The notes: generated by a model from the sequence alone, not told the origin. Shown: positions 1 to 6,986, counted from the stretch's first letter. The stretch: DNA of 9,616 nucleotides from Gemmatimonadota bacterium (GCA_023554435.1 JAMJQV010000109.1:1-9616); one strand, 5' to 3'. Numbers and translations are program-made.

Positions 1-521
1 CCTCCAGCCGCCGCGTCGGCTGCCGCGTATCCGCACTCGGCGTCGGGCCGGATCGATGAATCGCCGATCATGAGATCGAACAGGATGGCTCCGGTGACGA
101 TTGGAATCGTAGTGCCCCACGCGTCGAGACCGGTGCCATGCTCTTCGAGCCAGCGCACCGCTCCCGATACGGCGTCGAGACCGAACAGGCTTCCTCCAGA
201 CAGGACGACGCCGTGGACCTCCTGGACGAGGTTGACCGGATTCAGCAGATCGGTGTCCCGGGTCCCGGGCGCACCACCGCGTACGTCGACCCCGCCCACG
301 GCTCCGCCTCGGGATAGGATCACGGTGCACCCGGTTGGCCGTTCGGCCAGCGTGTGATGGCCGACCTCGATGCCTGCCACGTCGGTGATGGACCCGGTCA
401 GGGTCGTGGCCGTGCTGGATTCCGTCGGCGCGCTCTGCTCTGTCTGGGCGCACCCGGCGGCCGGCAGCGCCAGCAGCGCCGCGACCGCCAGGGCCGGAAT
501 CCCGCCAGCACGGACTCGCAC
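1..521 (-). CDS. P1-family (S58, DmpA/L-aminopeptidase D-esterase type) peptidase, probable lipoprotein; C-terminus outside window
   Basis: This is the first 173 residues of a peptidase resembling DmpA and beta-aminopeptidases, N-terminal nucleophile hydrolases that release N-terminal residues from peptides and amides. The GTG start overlaps the TAG stop of the transporter gene upstream by one base (TAGTG), so the two are probably one operon. Residues 1-24 form a basic, hydrophobic signal ending PAAGC, a plausible but imperfect lipobox with Cys24. Mature sequence follows the family: ITDVAGIEVGHHT (45-57), GGAPGTRDTDLL (82-93), VVLSGGSLFGLDA (105-117), PIVTGAILFDL (140-150) and RPDAECGYAAADAA (158-171). 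The self-cleavage site and Ser nucleophile lie further on, past the left edge, so activity cannot be judged. The signal implies a periplasmic or lipid-anchored enzyme. Family assignment is strong; substrate is unknown. Confidence 0.88.
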   Translation of the reverse strand, partial: MRVRAGGIPALAVAALLALPAAGCAQTEQSAPTESSTATTLTGSITDVAGIEVGHHTLAERPTGCTVILSRGGAVGGVDVRGGAPGTRDTDLLNPVNLVQEVHGVVLSGGSLFGLDAVSGAVRWLEEHGTGLDAWGTTIPIVTGAILFDLMIGDSSIRPDAECGYAAADAAAG

Positions 522-1846
522 TAGTGGCCCTCCGCCTCGCGCGTGGACTTCACGGTGATCGTCTCAAGGCCATGCGAATGTGGCCCCATTTCCTCCCGCC
601 TGAGCATGAACGCGAAGAAGAAGCCAAGGAATCCGAGGACCGAGAAGATCCACATCCCGAGGGCGTAGCCTCCCGGGCTCGCGGGACCGGCACCCGCGAA
701 ATCGTTGGCCGACCCGATCATCCAGTTGAAGCCGAACAGGCCGATGTTCTGGATCATCGTCATCAGGCCGTACGCGGTGCCCAGCTTGGACTCGTCCACG
801 AGATAGGCCACGGACGGCCACATCACCGCCGGCACGAGCGAGAACGCGATGCCCATGATGGCCATCGGAACCACGAGCGGCACCGACGTATACGCCATCA
901 TCAGGTACACGGGCACCAGCATCAGCGAACCGGCCATCATGAACAGCGAACGCTTCCCGACCCGGTCCACCCAGATGCCGAACAGCGGCGTCATGATCAT
1001 CGAGAACAGGGTGATGATACTGGAGAGGAAACCGGCCGATTCACGCGTGGCGCCGTGTGCGTCCTGGAAGAACTTGATGGCGAACGTCTGGAACGGGAAG
1101 ATCGCCGAGTAGAAGGTCACGCAAAGCAGGACCACCCAGATGTACGAACGACCGAAGCTGAACAGGTCGCCCCATTCCACCCTGTCCGTCTCGCCGGCCT
1201 CGCCCAGGTCGTAGCGCTTCTCGGCCCGGTCCTCGAGTACCCAGTACACCAGGGGACCGACCACGCAGAACGTGGCGAACACGACGGTGATCAACAGCGG
1301 AGTCTGCCAGTTCTCGTATGCTGGCCGAGCCCACGTCGGCGAGTTGAGGGCCAGGAACGAACCGAGCCGCGCAATCGTCAGGTTCACCCCGAAGGCGAAG
1401 CTGAGCTCGCGGCCCTTGAACCAGCGGGCGATCCCGACGGTGACCGACACGATCAGCGACTCCGCACCGATCCCGAAGATCAGGCGGCCGGCTGCCATCA
1501 CGACGAACCGGTCCGTGGCTGCCGTCACGACGGCCCCGATGAAGCACAGGGCGCCGAACAGCAGCGTTCCCTTCTTCACACCGATTCGATCGATGATGAT
1601 CCCGCCGACCAGGACCATGATGATGTTCGGGAAGCTGTAGATCGCGTTCAGCGTTCCGATCCGGCTGTCCGAGAAGCCGAGCTGATCGCGGAGCAGGTCA
1701 GCCAGCGGGCTGATCGCATCGTACACGTAGTAGTTGCCGAACATCGCCAGGCTGATGACCACCAGCACGGCCCACCGGAAGACGGCCGGCGGCGGCGGTT
1801 TCAGTCCTGCTCCGGCACCCGAAGACAGATTCTGGTCAGAGTTCAT
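521..1846 (-). CDS. MFS transporter resembling MFSD1 (dipeptide carrier family)
   Basis: This 441-residue protein has the length and about 12 hydrophobic segments of a major facilitator superfamily carrier. The MFS signature between TM2 and TM3 is GGIIIDRIGVKKG (81-93), with a second copy FGIWVDRVGKRS (289-300) in the C-terminal half. Several stretches match what I recall of animal MFSD1: GNYYVYD (37-43), GRLIFGIGAESL (120-131), WFKGRELSFAFG (142-153), LTIARLGS (156-163) and KLGTAYGLMTMIQNIGL (354-370). MFSD1 is a lysosomal dipeptide transporter, so peptide transport is a reasonable inference, although bacterial relatives are usually annotated only as MFS. The downstream peptidase gene overlaps its stop, supporting uptake or processing of small peptides. 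The ATG start sits in front of a short polar N-terminus and a proline run (17-20). No strong Shine-Dalgarno sequence is visible. Confidence 0.88.
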   Translation of the reverse strand: MNSDQNLSSGAGAGLKPPPPAVFRWAVLVVISLAMFGNYYVYDAISPLADLLRDQLGFSDSRIGTLNAIYSFPNIIMVLVGGIIIDRIGVKKGTLLFGALCFIGAVVTAATDRFVVMAAGRLIFGIGAESLIVSVTVGIARWFKGRELSFAFGVNLTIARLGSFLALNSPTWARPAYENWQTPLLITVVFATFCVVGPLVYWVLEDRAEKRYDLGEAGETDRVEWGDLFSFGRSYIWVVLLCVTFYSAIFPFQTFAIKFFQDAHGATRESAGFLSSIITLFSMIMTPLFGIWVDRVGKRSLFMMAGSLMLVPVYLMMAYTSVPLVVPMAIMGIAFSLVPAVMWPSVAYLVDESKLGTAYGLMTMIQNIGLFGFNWMIGSANDFAGAGPASPGGYALGMWIFSVLGFLGFFFAFMLRREEMGPHSHGLETITVKSTREAEGH

Positions 1847-1943
1847 GGCTCTCGTGGATCGGCGAGGAAGGCCCGCCTGGGGCCGGGAACGAGCGGGAAG
1901 TTAGGGGAGGATTGAGCGAGGAGCCAGCAGGCGTGGGCCCGGC

Positions 1944-2324
1944 TCAGCCCGGGAGGCTGACTCTCAAGCCCGGGATGTCTTCGAAGTCAGCCAGGTTCAG
2001 CGTCCACAGCTCCGCGTTCCACGTGATGGCGCACGCCGCGATCGCCAGGTCCACTTCCCTCCCGCGGGCGCGGCCGACGGTCGAGTAGATATGAGCCGCC
2101 TCGGAGGCCTCATCGGGGCCAAAGGGGAGGGCGCGGTCGGATGGCAGCAGAGATTCTTGAGCGTCCAGTTCACGCGGCTGGCGCGGACCGCGCAGCCACT
2201 CGTAGAGAACGAGACTCGGCAGGATCAATTGCTCACCGCGGGTCACAGCACTGCGGACCGCAGGCTCCGAGTCCATGTCCCCGCACAGGGCGTCGACAAG
2301 AACCGAGGTGTCCAGAACGATCAA
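1944..2324 (-). CDS. vapC: PIN-domain ribonuclease toxin (VapC-type)
   Basis: This 126-residue protein is a complete PIN domain. The acidic residues expected to hold the metal ion are present: Asp5 in IVLDTS, Glu42 in LYEWLRG, Asp92 in GREVDLAIAACA and Asp113 in LNLADF. VapC toxins are metal-dependent endoribonucleases, often cutting tRNA or rRNA, and are held inactive by the cognate antitoxin. The gene starts with TTG, which overlaps the TGA stop of the antitoxin gene (TTGA), so the two are translationally coupled and the weak start may keep toxin below antitoxin. Nothing suggests truncation or decay. The RNA target cannot be predicted from sequence. Confidence 0.92.
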   Translation of the reverse strand: MIVLDTSVLVDALCGDMDSEPAVRSAVTRGEQLILPSLVLYEWLRGPRQPRELDAQESLLPSDRALPFGPDEASEAAHIYSTVGRARGREVDLAIAACAITWNAELWTLNLADFEDIPGLRVSLPG

Positions 2325-2614
2325 GAGCCCTCACTGGGCGTCCGCCGGCCTCCGCCTCGCCTGGCCTCACGGATGTCGCGAAGCTCCTGTTCGACTTCTT
2401 CCCGCGGTCGCGTCGGGCCGGCGGCAACGTGGTCATCCAGGATCTTGAGCATGCGCTCGCGCTCTTCTTCGCTCAGCCGTCCCAGATTGGCGCTGTACTC
2501 ACCGACCGCCTCGCGCACCACCTGGCTCTTGGGGATGCGCAGGTAGCGGGCAGCGCGGTCGATCTGCCCGACGGTCTTCTCATCCAGGGTGTACGTCACT
2601 TTCTTCTTACTCAT
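2321..2614 (-). CDS. vapB: Ribbon-helix-helix antitoxin (VapB/CopG-like)
   Basis: This 97-residue protein pairs with the PIN toxin that overlaps its stop. Residues 3-40 fit a ribbon-helix-helix DNA-binding fold: a short basic strand (KKKVTYTLDEKT), a first helix (VGQIDRAARYLR), a turn with Pro28 and a second helix (KSQVVREAVGEYS). The rest is highly charged and helical (48-86), as expected for the part that wraps and inhibits the toxin; the tail is Gly/Arg-rich. I place the start at 2614 (MSKKK). An in-frame ATG at 2623 would add MLT, but it lies directly after the predicted -10 box and so would probably not be in the transcript. No Shine-Dalgarno sequence precedes either ATG, so the message may be nearly leaderless. 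The protein probably represses its own promoter with the toxin as co-repressor. Confidence 0.85.
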   Translation of the reverse strand: MSKKKVTYTLDEKTVGQIDRAARYLRIPKSQVVREAVGEYSANLGRLSEEERERMLKILDDHVAAGPTRPREEVEQELRDIREARRGGGRRTPSEGS

Positions 2615-2627
2615 AGTGAGCATAGTG
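2612..2627. repeat. Two direct copies of CATAGTG at 9-bp spacing over the antitoxin start
   Basis: CATAGTG occurs at 2612-2618 and 2621-2627. On the minus strand both copies read CACTATG and contain the two candidate antitoxin start codons. The spacing is a little under one helical turn. They could be extra contacts for the ribbon-helix-helix antitoxin or simply a small duplication; the sequence alone does not decide. Confidence 0.4.
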
Positions 2628-2652
2628 TACCATATGTATGGTTATATGGCAA
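2624..2652 (-). promoter_or_regulatory. Predicted sigma70-type promoter of the toxin-antitoxin operon
   Basis: On the minus strand TTGCCA (2652-2647) is followed after exactly 17 bases by TACACT (2629-2624), close to the TTGACA/TATAAT pattern. Transcription would start around 2618-2616, two to four bases before the ATG at 2614. The stretch is clearly more AT-rich than the surrounding genes. The -10 box also overlaps the palindrome at 2629-2642. Confidence 0.55.
2629..2642. promoter_or_regulatory. Palindromic operator candidate for the antitoxin
   Basis: ACCATA-TG-TATGGT is a perfect 6-bp inverted repeat around a 2-bp centre. It lies in the spacer of the predicted toxin-antitoxin promoter and touches its -10 box, where a bound ribbon-helix-helix dimer would block RNA polymerase. 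Autoregulation from such palindromes is usual for VapBC operons; the identity of this site is inference. Confidence 0.5.
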
Positions 2653-2794
2653 TATTGTCCCCGCCTCAGAAGTCATCGAACCCGCCCGGCGACCCCACCA
2701 GACCTGTCCAACTCTTGTCTAGCTTTTGTATAACTACTATCTTTGACAACAACGAGAGATTCCAACCCTGGCGTCGCGATTGGCTATAGGACTC

Positions 2795-3688
2795 ATGAGA
2801 CATCATTTGAATCGGATCGGCGCCCGCGGTCTGGCGGTATTCGTCGGCTGCCTCGCGGCGTCGTCGACGGCTTCCGCGCAACCGGCCGCGTCTGAAGGAA
2901 CGGCGCCTCCGGGAGACGGGTGTCCCGACTCGCCTGTTCCGATTCTCGTCGAGCGAAGCGTGTCCGAGGGCCTCGGCTTGACTCCGGGTGATGTCATCCG
3001 GTTGAGTGGCCCCGGCGGCACCGGGTGCGAGGCGAGCGTGGAGGGGGTATTCGAGCCGCCCCCGGACCCGGCGGTCCTCACCCGCGAGCGGCCGCGCATC
3101 CTTCTTCATCTTCCTGACCTCGAGTTGTTGTCGGGGCGCGGAGATGAGGTCGACCGGCTTTCGGTCGTCGTTCGCGCAGGGGCTGACACCGCGGACCTGC
3201 GGCAGCGCCTGGCTTCGCTGATGCCCGGCGGGCAGGTACTGCCGAGCCGGGTCGTGGCCGAGCAATCTTCGACCGCGTTCAACGTGGTGAGCCGGTTCCA
3301 TCGGGCCATCGCGCTGATCACGCTCACGGCGGGCGGCGTGTTCCTGGCGTGCATCATGACGCTGAAGATCCAGGAGCGCCGCGTGCACGTATCGGCCCTT
3401 CGGCTGGCCGGAATCTCGCGGGGAACGCTGGCGCGGTGGGTGCTCCTCGAGTCCGCGCTCATCTCCGGGCTCGGCGGTCTGATGGGCCTCGGACTCGGTG
3501 TCGTCGCGTCATCGCTGATCAACGCCTTCTATCGACGTGCCTACGAGACCACGCTGTACTTCTCTCTCGTGACCCGGGACACGCTGCTCGTCTCCCTCGC
3601 CCTGGCAATCGTCCTCGGGTTCGTGGCCGGCGCGGTCGCGACGTGGCGTCTGCTCCAGGCAGATGCCCTGGTCGAGGTGGGGCGATGA
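2795..3688 (+). CDS. C-terminal half of a split FtsX/MacB-type permease, with its own signal peptide
   Basis: This 297-residue protein carries only the second half of an FtsX-type ABC permease. Residues 1-28 look like a Sec signal peptide (basic start, LAVFVGCLA core, likely cut after ASA). A periplasmic segment follows from PVPILVERS (47-55), with GLTPGDVIRL (61-70) typical of the second part of the MacB periplasmic domain, then three membrane spans near 172-192, 218-243 and 263-287. LKIQERRVHVSALRLAGISRG (190-210) is the cytoplasmic loop that usually contacts the ATPase. The normal first membrane span and first half of the periplasmic domain are absent, and no remnant lies upstream; the matching piece is at the start of the last gene of this operon. 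Cys43 and Cys78 could form a disulfide. I chose ATG 2795 over an upstream TTG at 2780 because it starts the signal peptide cleanly. Its stop overlaps the next start (ATGA). Confidence 0.8.
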   Translation: MRHHLNRIGARGLAVFVGCLAASSTASAQPAASEGTAPPGDGCPDSPVPILVERSVSEGLGLTPGDVIRLSGPGGTGCEASVEGVFEPPPDPAVLTRERPRILLHLPDLELLSGRGDEVDRLSVVVRAGADTADLRQRLASLMPGGQVLPSRVVAEQSSTAFNVVSRFHRAIALITLTAGGVFLACIMTLKIQERRVHVSALRLAGISRGTLARWVLLESALISGLGGLMGLGLGVVASSLINAFYRRAYETTLYFSLVTRDTLLVSLALAIVLGFVAGAVATWRLLQADALVEVGR

Positions 3689-4866
3689 TCCTCCGTACGG
3701 CAGTGAGGGAGCTTCGCGCTCACCCGGGCCGGACGGCTTTCGCCATTGCGGGGGTCGCCGTGGCCAGCGCCATGCTGCTCGACATGCTGATGCTGGCCGG
3801 CGGACTGCAATCGAGCTTCCGTGGTCTGCTGTCGGGTGCTGGTTTCGAGCTTCGGGTGTCGCCGGCCGGTACCCTGCCCCTCGACACGGATGCCACGCTC
3901 CTGGACGCGATCGCGCTCGCCGACGACATCCGGAACGAGCCCGGAGTTGCGGCCGTCAGCCCCGTACTCGCCCTCAACATCCGGTTGGAGGGCACCTCCA
4001 CGCCGACGGCCGACGCTGGCGACCCGATCGTGTTCGCGCTGGGCGTCGACCCGGACGCGCAGGGTCTGTACCGCATCGTGGACGGCCGCGACCTCGAGGC
4101 TCCCTCGGAAGTCCTGGTCGACGAGCGAAGCACCTCCGGCGTCGGCGACACGCTGCGGCTCACGAGTGTCCGTACCTTCGGGTCGGCCGCGGCCGCTTCG
4201 GCCGAGCTGATCGTGGTCGGCACGGCCGAGTTCCTCTATTCCTCTGCCTCTGACGTACCGGTGGCGCTCGACATCGAGGCCCTGCGCGAGCTCGCCTCGC
4301 GCCCGGCTGAGGCCTCGTTCTTCATGCTGGACGCGGAGCCGGGTACGGACCCGGACGACCTCGCACAGCGGCTCAGGGCACGGATTCCGACCGTCGAGAT
4401 CGTGTCGATCAGGGAGATCGTTCGGCGTGCGGAACAGCGGCTGTCCTACTTTCAGCAGCTCGCGTTCATCCTCGGCAGTGTCAGCCTCGTCGTCACCGCG
4501 CTTCTCGTGGGAACGATCATGGCCGTATCGATCAATGACCGGTACGGCATCATCGCCGCGCTCCGGGCGATTGGCGTATCGCGCCGCAGCATCGTCGTCA
4601 CCCTGCTCGTCGAAACGCTCGCCCTCGTCACCGTCGCCGGGGGGATCGGACTCGTGCTGGGATCGCTGACGGCCCGGTATCTCGAGCGGATCCTGTCCGA
4701 CTTCCCCGGCCTGCCGGCGGCGATCCGCTTCTTCGTGCTCGAGCCCCGACAGTTGTGGCTCGCGATCGCGGCGCTGGTGGCCGTGGGCGTCGCCGCTGCA
4801 CTCATTCCCGCGTACCGGGCATCAACGCTCCCGATCGCGACCACGCTTCACCGGGAGGAACCATGA
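3685..4866 (+). CDS. FtsX/MacB-type ABC transporter permease (full length)
   Basis: This 393-residue protein has the complete layout of the family: a basic N-terminus and first membrane span (17-40), a periplasmic domain (about 41-255, including GFELRVSPAG and GVGDTLRL), and three membrane spans near 258-282, 305-330 and 356-377. The cytoplasmic loop NDRYGIIAALRAIGVSRRS (284-302) is the expected ATPase contact, and PAYRAS (375-380) near the end is typical. Such permeases do not carry solutes through a pore but transmit ATPase movement to the periplasm, as in LolCDE and MacAB. It serves as the internal ruler for the split permease: its residues 1-141 align with the start of the last operon gene and residues from about 140 onward with the first operon gene. 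The ATG overlaps the previous TGA; a GGTGGGG stretch precedes it. A longer reading frame begins upstream but would run far into the previous gene. Confidence 0.92.
   Translation: MILRTAVRELRAHPGRTAFAIAGVAVASAMLLDMLMLAGGLQSSFRGLLSGAGFELRVSPAGTLPLDTDATLLDAIALADDIRNEPGVAAVSPVLALNIRLEGTSTPTADAGDPIVFALGVDPDAQGLYRIVDGRDLEAPSEVLVDERSTSGVGDTLRLTSVRTFGSAAAASAELIVVGTAEFLYSSASDVPVALDIEALRELASRPAEASFFMLDAEPGTDPDDLAQRLRARIPTVEIVSIREIVRRAEQRLSYFQQLAFILGSVSLVVTALLVGTIMAVSINDRYGIIAALRAIGVSRRSIVVTLLVETLALVTVAGGIGLVLGSLTARYLERILSDFPGLPAAIRFFVLEPRQLWLAIAALVAVGVAAALIPAYRASTLPIATTLHREEP
4854..4858 (+). promoter_or_regulatory. Strong ribosome binding site fixing the ATPase start
   Basis: GGAGG lies four bases before the ATG at 4863, inside the end of the permease gene. 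It argues for this start over the longer in-frame reading that begins near 4755. Confidence 0.7.
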
Positions 4867-5549
4867 TCGCGCCGGTAGCACAGGCCCTGGATGTCGAGCG
4901 GACATACCGGATGCAGGGCGTCCCCATCCATGCCTTGCGAGGCGTGACCCTGGACGTAGGGGCGGGAGAGTTCCTCGCCCTCGTCGGACCGAGCGGTTCC
5001 GGAAAGTCGACGCTGCTGCACTTGCTCGGCGGCGTGGACAAGCCGGACGTCGGCCGGGTGATGGCCGGCGGCACGGACCTGTCCTCGCTGAATGACCAGA
5101 AGCTTACGCGACATCGACTGGAGCACGTGGGGCTGGTGTTCCAGAGGTTCCACCTTCTGCCCATGCTGACCGCGACCGAGAACGTCGAGATCCCGCTGGC
5201 GGAGATCGGCCTCCGTCGTGCCGAGCGGAGGCAGCGCTCACGGGAGCTCCTCGAACGGGTCGGTCTCGGCGACCGGATGAAGCACCGGCCGGGAGAGCTG
5301 TCGGGTGGCCAGAGACAAAGGGTCGCGATCGCCCGCGCACTGGCGAACCGGCCTTCCCTGTTGCTCGCCGATGAACCGACCGGAGAGCTGGACCGCGAGA
5401 CCTCGAAGGGCATCCTCGAGCTGTTCGAATCACTGGCCGGCAGCGGCACCGCGATCGTGGTGGCGACGCACGATCTCAAGCTGGCAGCCGCCGCCGGCCG
5501 ACAGCTGAAGATGGTGGATGGCCGTCTCAACGGGCTGGAACTCTCGTGA
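4863..5549 (+). CDS. ABC transporter ATPase, LolD/MacB type
   Basis: This 228-residue protein is a complete ABC ATPase: Walker A GPSGSGKST (42-50), Q-loop with Gln94 in VFQRFHLLP, signature LSGGQRQR (146-153), Walker B LLLADE (166-171), D-loop GELD (174-177) and switch His203 in ATHD. Length and motifs match the LolD/MacB/FtsE group, which powers mechanotransmission by FtsX-type permeases for lipoprotein, lipid, peptide or antibiotic export. It would act as a dimer under the two permeases encoded in the same operon. Its ATG overlaps the stop of the permease before it, and its TGA overlaps the GTG of the gene after it. The substrate cannot be read from the ATPase. Confidence 0.96.
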   Translation: MIAPVAQALDVERTYRMQGVPIHALRGVTLDVGAGEFLALVGPSGSGKSTLLHLLGGVDKPDVGRVMAGGTDLSSLNDQKLTRHRLEHVGLVFQRFHLLPMLTATENVEIPLAEIGLRRAERRQRSRELLERVGLGDRMKHRPGELSGGQRQRVAIARALANRPSLLLADEPTGELDRETSKGILELFESLAGSGTAIVVATHDLKLAAAAGRQLKMVDGRLNGLELS

Positions 5550-6979
5550 TCCCAAGCCTGGTCTGGGCCTCGATGCGGCAGCGACCGGGGCGCTCCCTGC
5601 TGCTCCTGCTCGGGTACGCGCTCGGCGTGGGCGTGACCGTCGCGCTGCTGTCGATCGGCGACGCCCTCGTGGAGCAGTCCCGGGACCGGGATCTTCTCGG
5701 GGGCGGAGACCTGCTCGTGCTTCCCGCCGGCATCGACCTGGAGACCCTGCGCACGGGCGGCGTGAGCTCGCTCTATTTCACGCTCGACCAGGCCCGCTTC
5801 TATCACCGCGAGGTACTGACGGGCCCCCGGTTCGCCGACGATATCGAGGCCGTGGCGCCGTGGCTCGAGGATGAACTGCTGTATCTTGAGGCCGGGAGCG
5901 AGCGGATCGCCGTTTCTGCCGGCGGCCACATTCCCTCGGCCGCGAAGGCTCTCGGGGCGAGCCCGGACCTCATCGCCGGCCGCTGGGAGGACACAGAGTC
6001 GGATCGCCTCTGGATGCGACCAGAACCGGTCGAGAAACTCCGAGAGATCGACGCCTTTCGCCCGACGCCGCCGGCCGCGGCGGGAGACTCGACCTGGGCG
6101 GAGTGGCACTACTTCAACGTGGTCTCTCCCGACGAGTCGGAGTGGATCTACCTCACGTTCCTCGCTGGAGGAGACGTGCCGGACGGGGAATGGGGCGGCC
6201 GCGTGCTGCTGACCTACGTGCACGCGGACGGTGCCCAGCGGTCCCAGTTCATCGACGTCGCGCCCGAGGGCATCGAGCTGCAGTTCGACCGGCCCGATCT
6301 CGAGATGGGCGATTCGTACGTGCGCCTGCGCCCGGACGGAACGTACGAGATCCGCGCTACGGTCCCCGGCGCCGGCGGCGAACTCGGCCTCGAGGTGCTC
6401 CTGGAACCTGAGCTCCACCGCTACCTGCCTCCCGTGAACGTGTCGCCGGGCGGCTTCCCGTCCGGTTACGTCGTGCCCGTGCTGCGCGGTACGGCGACCG
6501 GTTCGGTGTGCGTGGACGGCTCGTGCACTGAGTGGGAGAACGCGTCGGCGTATCACGATCACAACTGGGGGGTGTGGCGGGACGTGACCTGGGACTGGGG
6601 CCACTTCGAGGCCGGCGACCTGTCGATCCTGTACGGCGGAGTGCGGCAGTCGACGGAGGACGGCACGGATCGCTCGGGCGGCCGCTTCGCCTTCGTGGTG
6701 GACAGCCTGGGGCTCGCCGCGATCCTACCGATCCGGAACATCGAGTACGAGTGGACTGGGGACGAGCCGACCCGGATGCGGCTCGAGGCATCCCTCGGCG
6801 AGCAATCACTGCGCCTCGACGTACCCGTCGACCACTGGCTCGCCACGGAACAGGAAGCGGACGGCCGCAGCCGGACGTTCTATCAGCTGCGGGGCACGGC
6901 CGAGGTCGATGCCGTACTGGTCGATGGACCTGTGAGCGGGCGCGGGTCCGGCTCGTTCGAGACGTGGAGGACGCGTTGA
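5546..6979 (+). CDS. Fusion of an FtsX-type permease N-terminal half with an AttH/CrtC-like lipocalin domain
   Basis: This 477-residue protein has two parts. Residues 1-165 are the front half of an FtsX-type permease: basic start, one membrane span (16-38), LGGGDLLVLPAGID (51-64), ADDIEAVAPWLEDELLYL (97-114) and GRWEDTESDRL (145-155), where the homology ends. From about 183 it is a CrtC/AttH-type double lipocalin-like domain: WAEWHYFN (184-191) matches the usual EWWYFNG start, and YHDHNWG (336-342) with WDWGHF (349-354) is the hallmark of the second lobe. Cys322 and Cys327 may form a disulfide. The topology puts the lipocalin in the periplasm, tethered by the single span. CrtC hydrates carotenoids; Agrobacterium AttH is encoded with ABC transporter genes attE-G, so a lipid-like or carotenoid-like ligand is plausible but unproven. 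The GTG start overlaps the ATPase TGA. The gene ends seven bases before a convergent gene. Confidence 0.85.
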   Translation: MIPSLVWASMRQRPGRSLLLLLGYALGVGVTVALLSIGDALVEQSRDRDLLGGGDLLVLPAGIDLETLRTGGVSSLYFTLDQARFYHREVLTGPRFADDIEAVAPWLEDELLYLEAGSERIAVSAGGHIPSAAKALGASPDLIAGRWEDTESDRLWMRPEPVEKLREIDAFRPTPPAAAGDSTWAEWHYFNVVSPDESEWIYLTFLAGGDVPDGEWGGRVLLTYVHADGAQRSQFIDVAPEGIELQFDRPDLEMGDSYVRLRPDGTYEIRATVPGAGGELGLEVLLEPELHRYLPPVNVSPGGFPSGYVVPVLRGTATGSVCVDGSCTEWENASAYHDHNWGVWRDVTWDWGHFEAGDLSILYGGVRQSTEDGTDRSGGRFAFVVDSLGLAAILPIRNIEYEWTGDEPTRMRLEASLGEQSLRLDVPVDHWLATEQEADGRSRTFYQLRGTAEVDAVLVDGPVSGRGSGSFETWRTR

Positions 6980-6986
6980 AGCAGCC

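Noticed and set aside
524..1915. Open reading frame of 463 codons on the plus strand, opposite the MFS gene
   Set aside because: It is rich in Arg, Glu, His and Asp with no recognisable domain, and mirrors the codon structure of the convincing 12-span transporter on the other strand.
1938..1953. GC-rich hairpin at the toxin stop codon as a terminator
   Set aside because: The stem is only 5 bp (CCCGG/CCGGG), overlaps the stop codon and is not followed by a T-run, so it is not distinguishable from chance in this GC-rich DNA.
2743..2748. Perfect TTGACA as the -35 of the ABC operon promoter
   Set aside because: No -10-like sequence lies 16-18 bases downstream (the region reads CCCTGG). A TATAAC at 2729-2734 is also nearby but pairs only with a poor -35 at 19 bases, so I do not assign a promoter for this operon.
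2653..2794. Remnant of the missing permease front half upstream of the first ABC operon gene
   Set aside because: The stretch is AT-rich, has no frame resembling an FtsX N-terminus and contains stops; the matching piece is instead in the last gene of the operon.
3349..3684. Upstream extension of the full-length permease frame
   Set aside because: It would overlap the preceding gene by over 330 bases and adds an Arg-rich stretch without homology; the ATG at 3685 gives the standard FtsX start and an ATGA junction.
4802..6604. Open reading frame of 600 codons on the minus strand, opposite the ATPase and the lipocalin fusion
   Set aside because: It is a shadow caused by high GC content; the plus strand holds complete Walker motifs and the lipocalin hallmark in overlapping, ordered genes.
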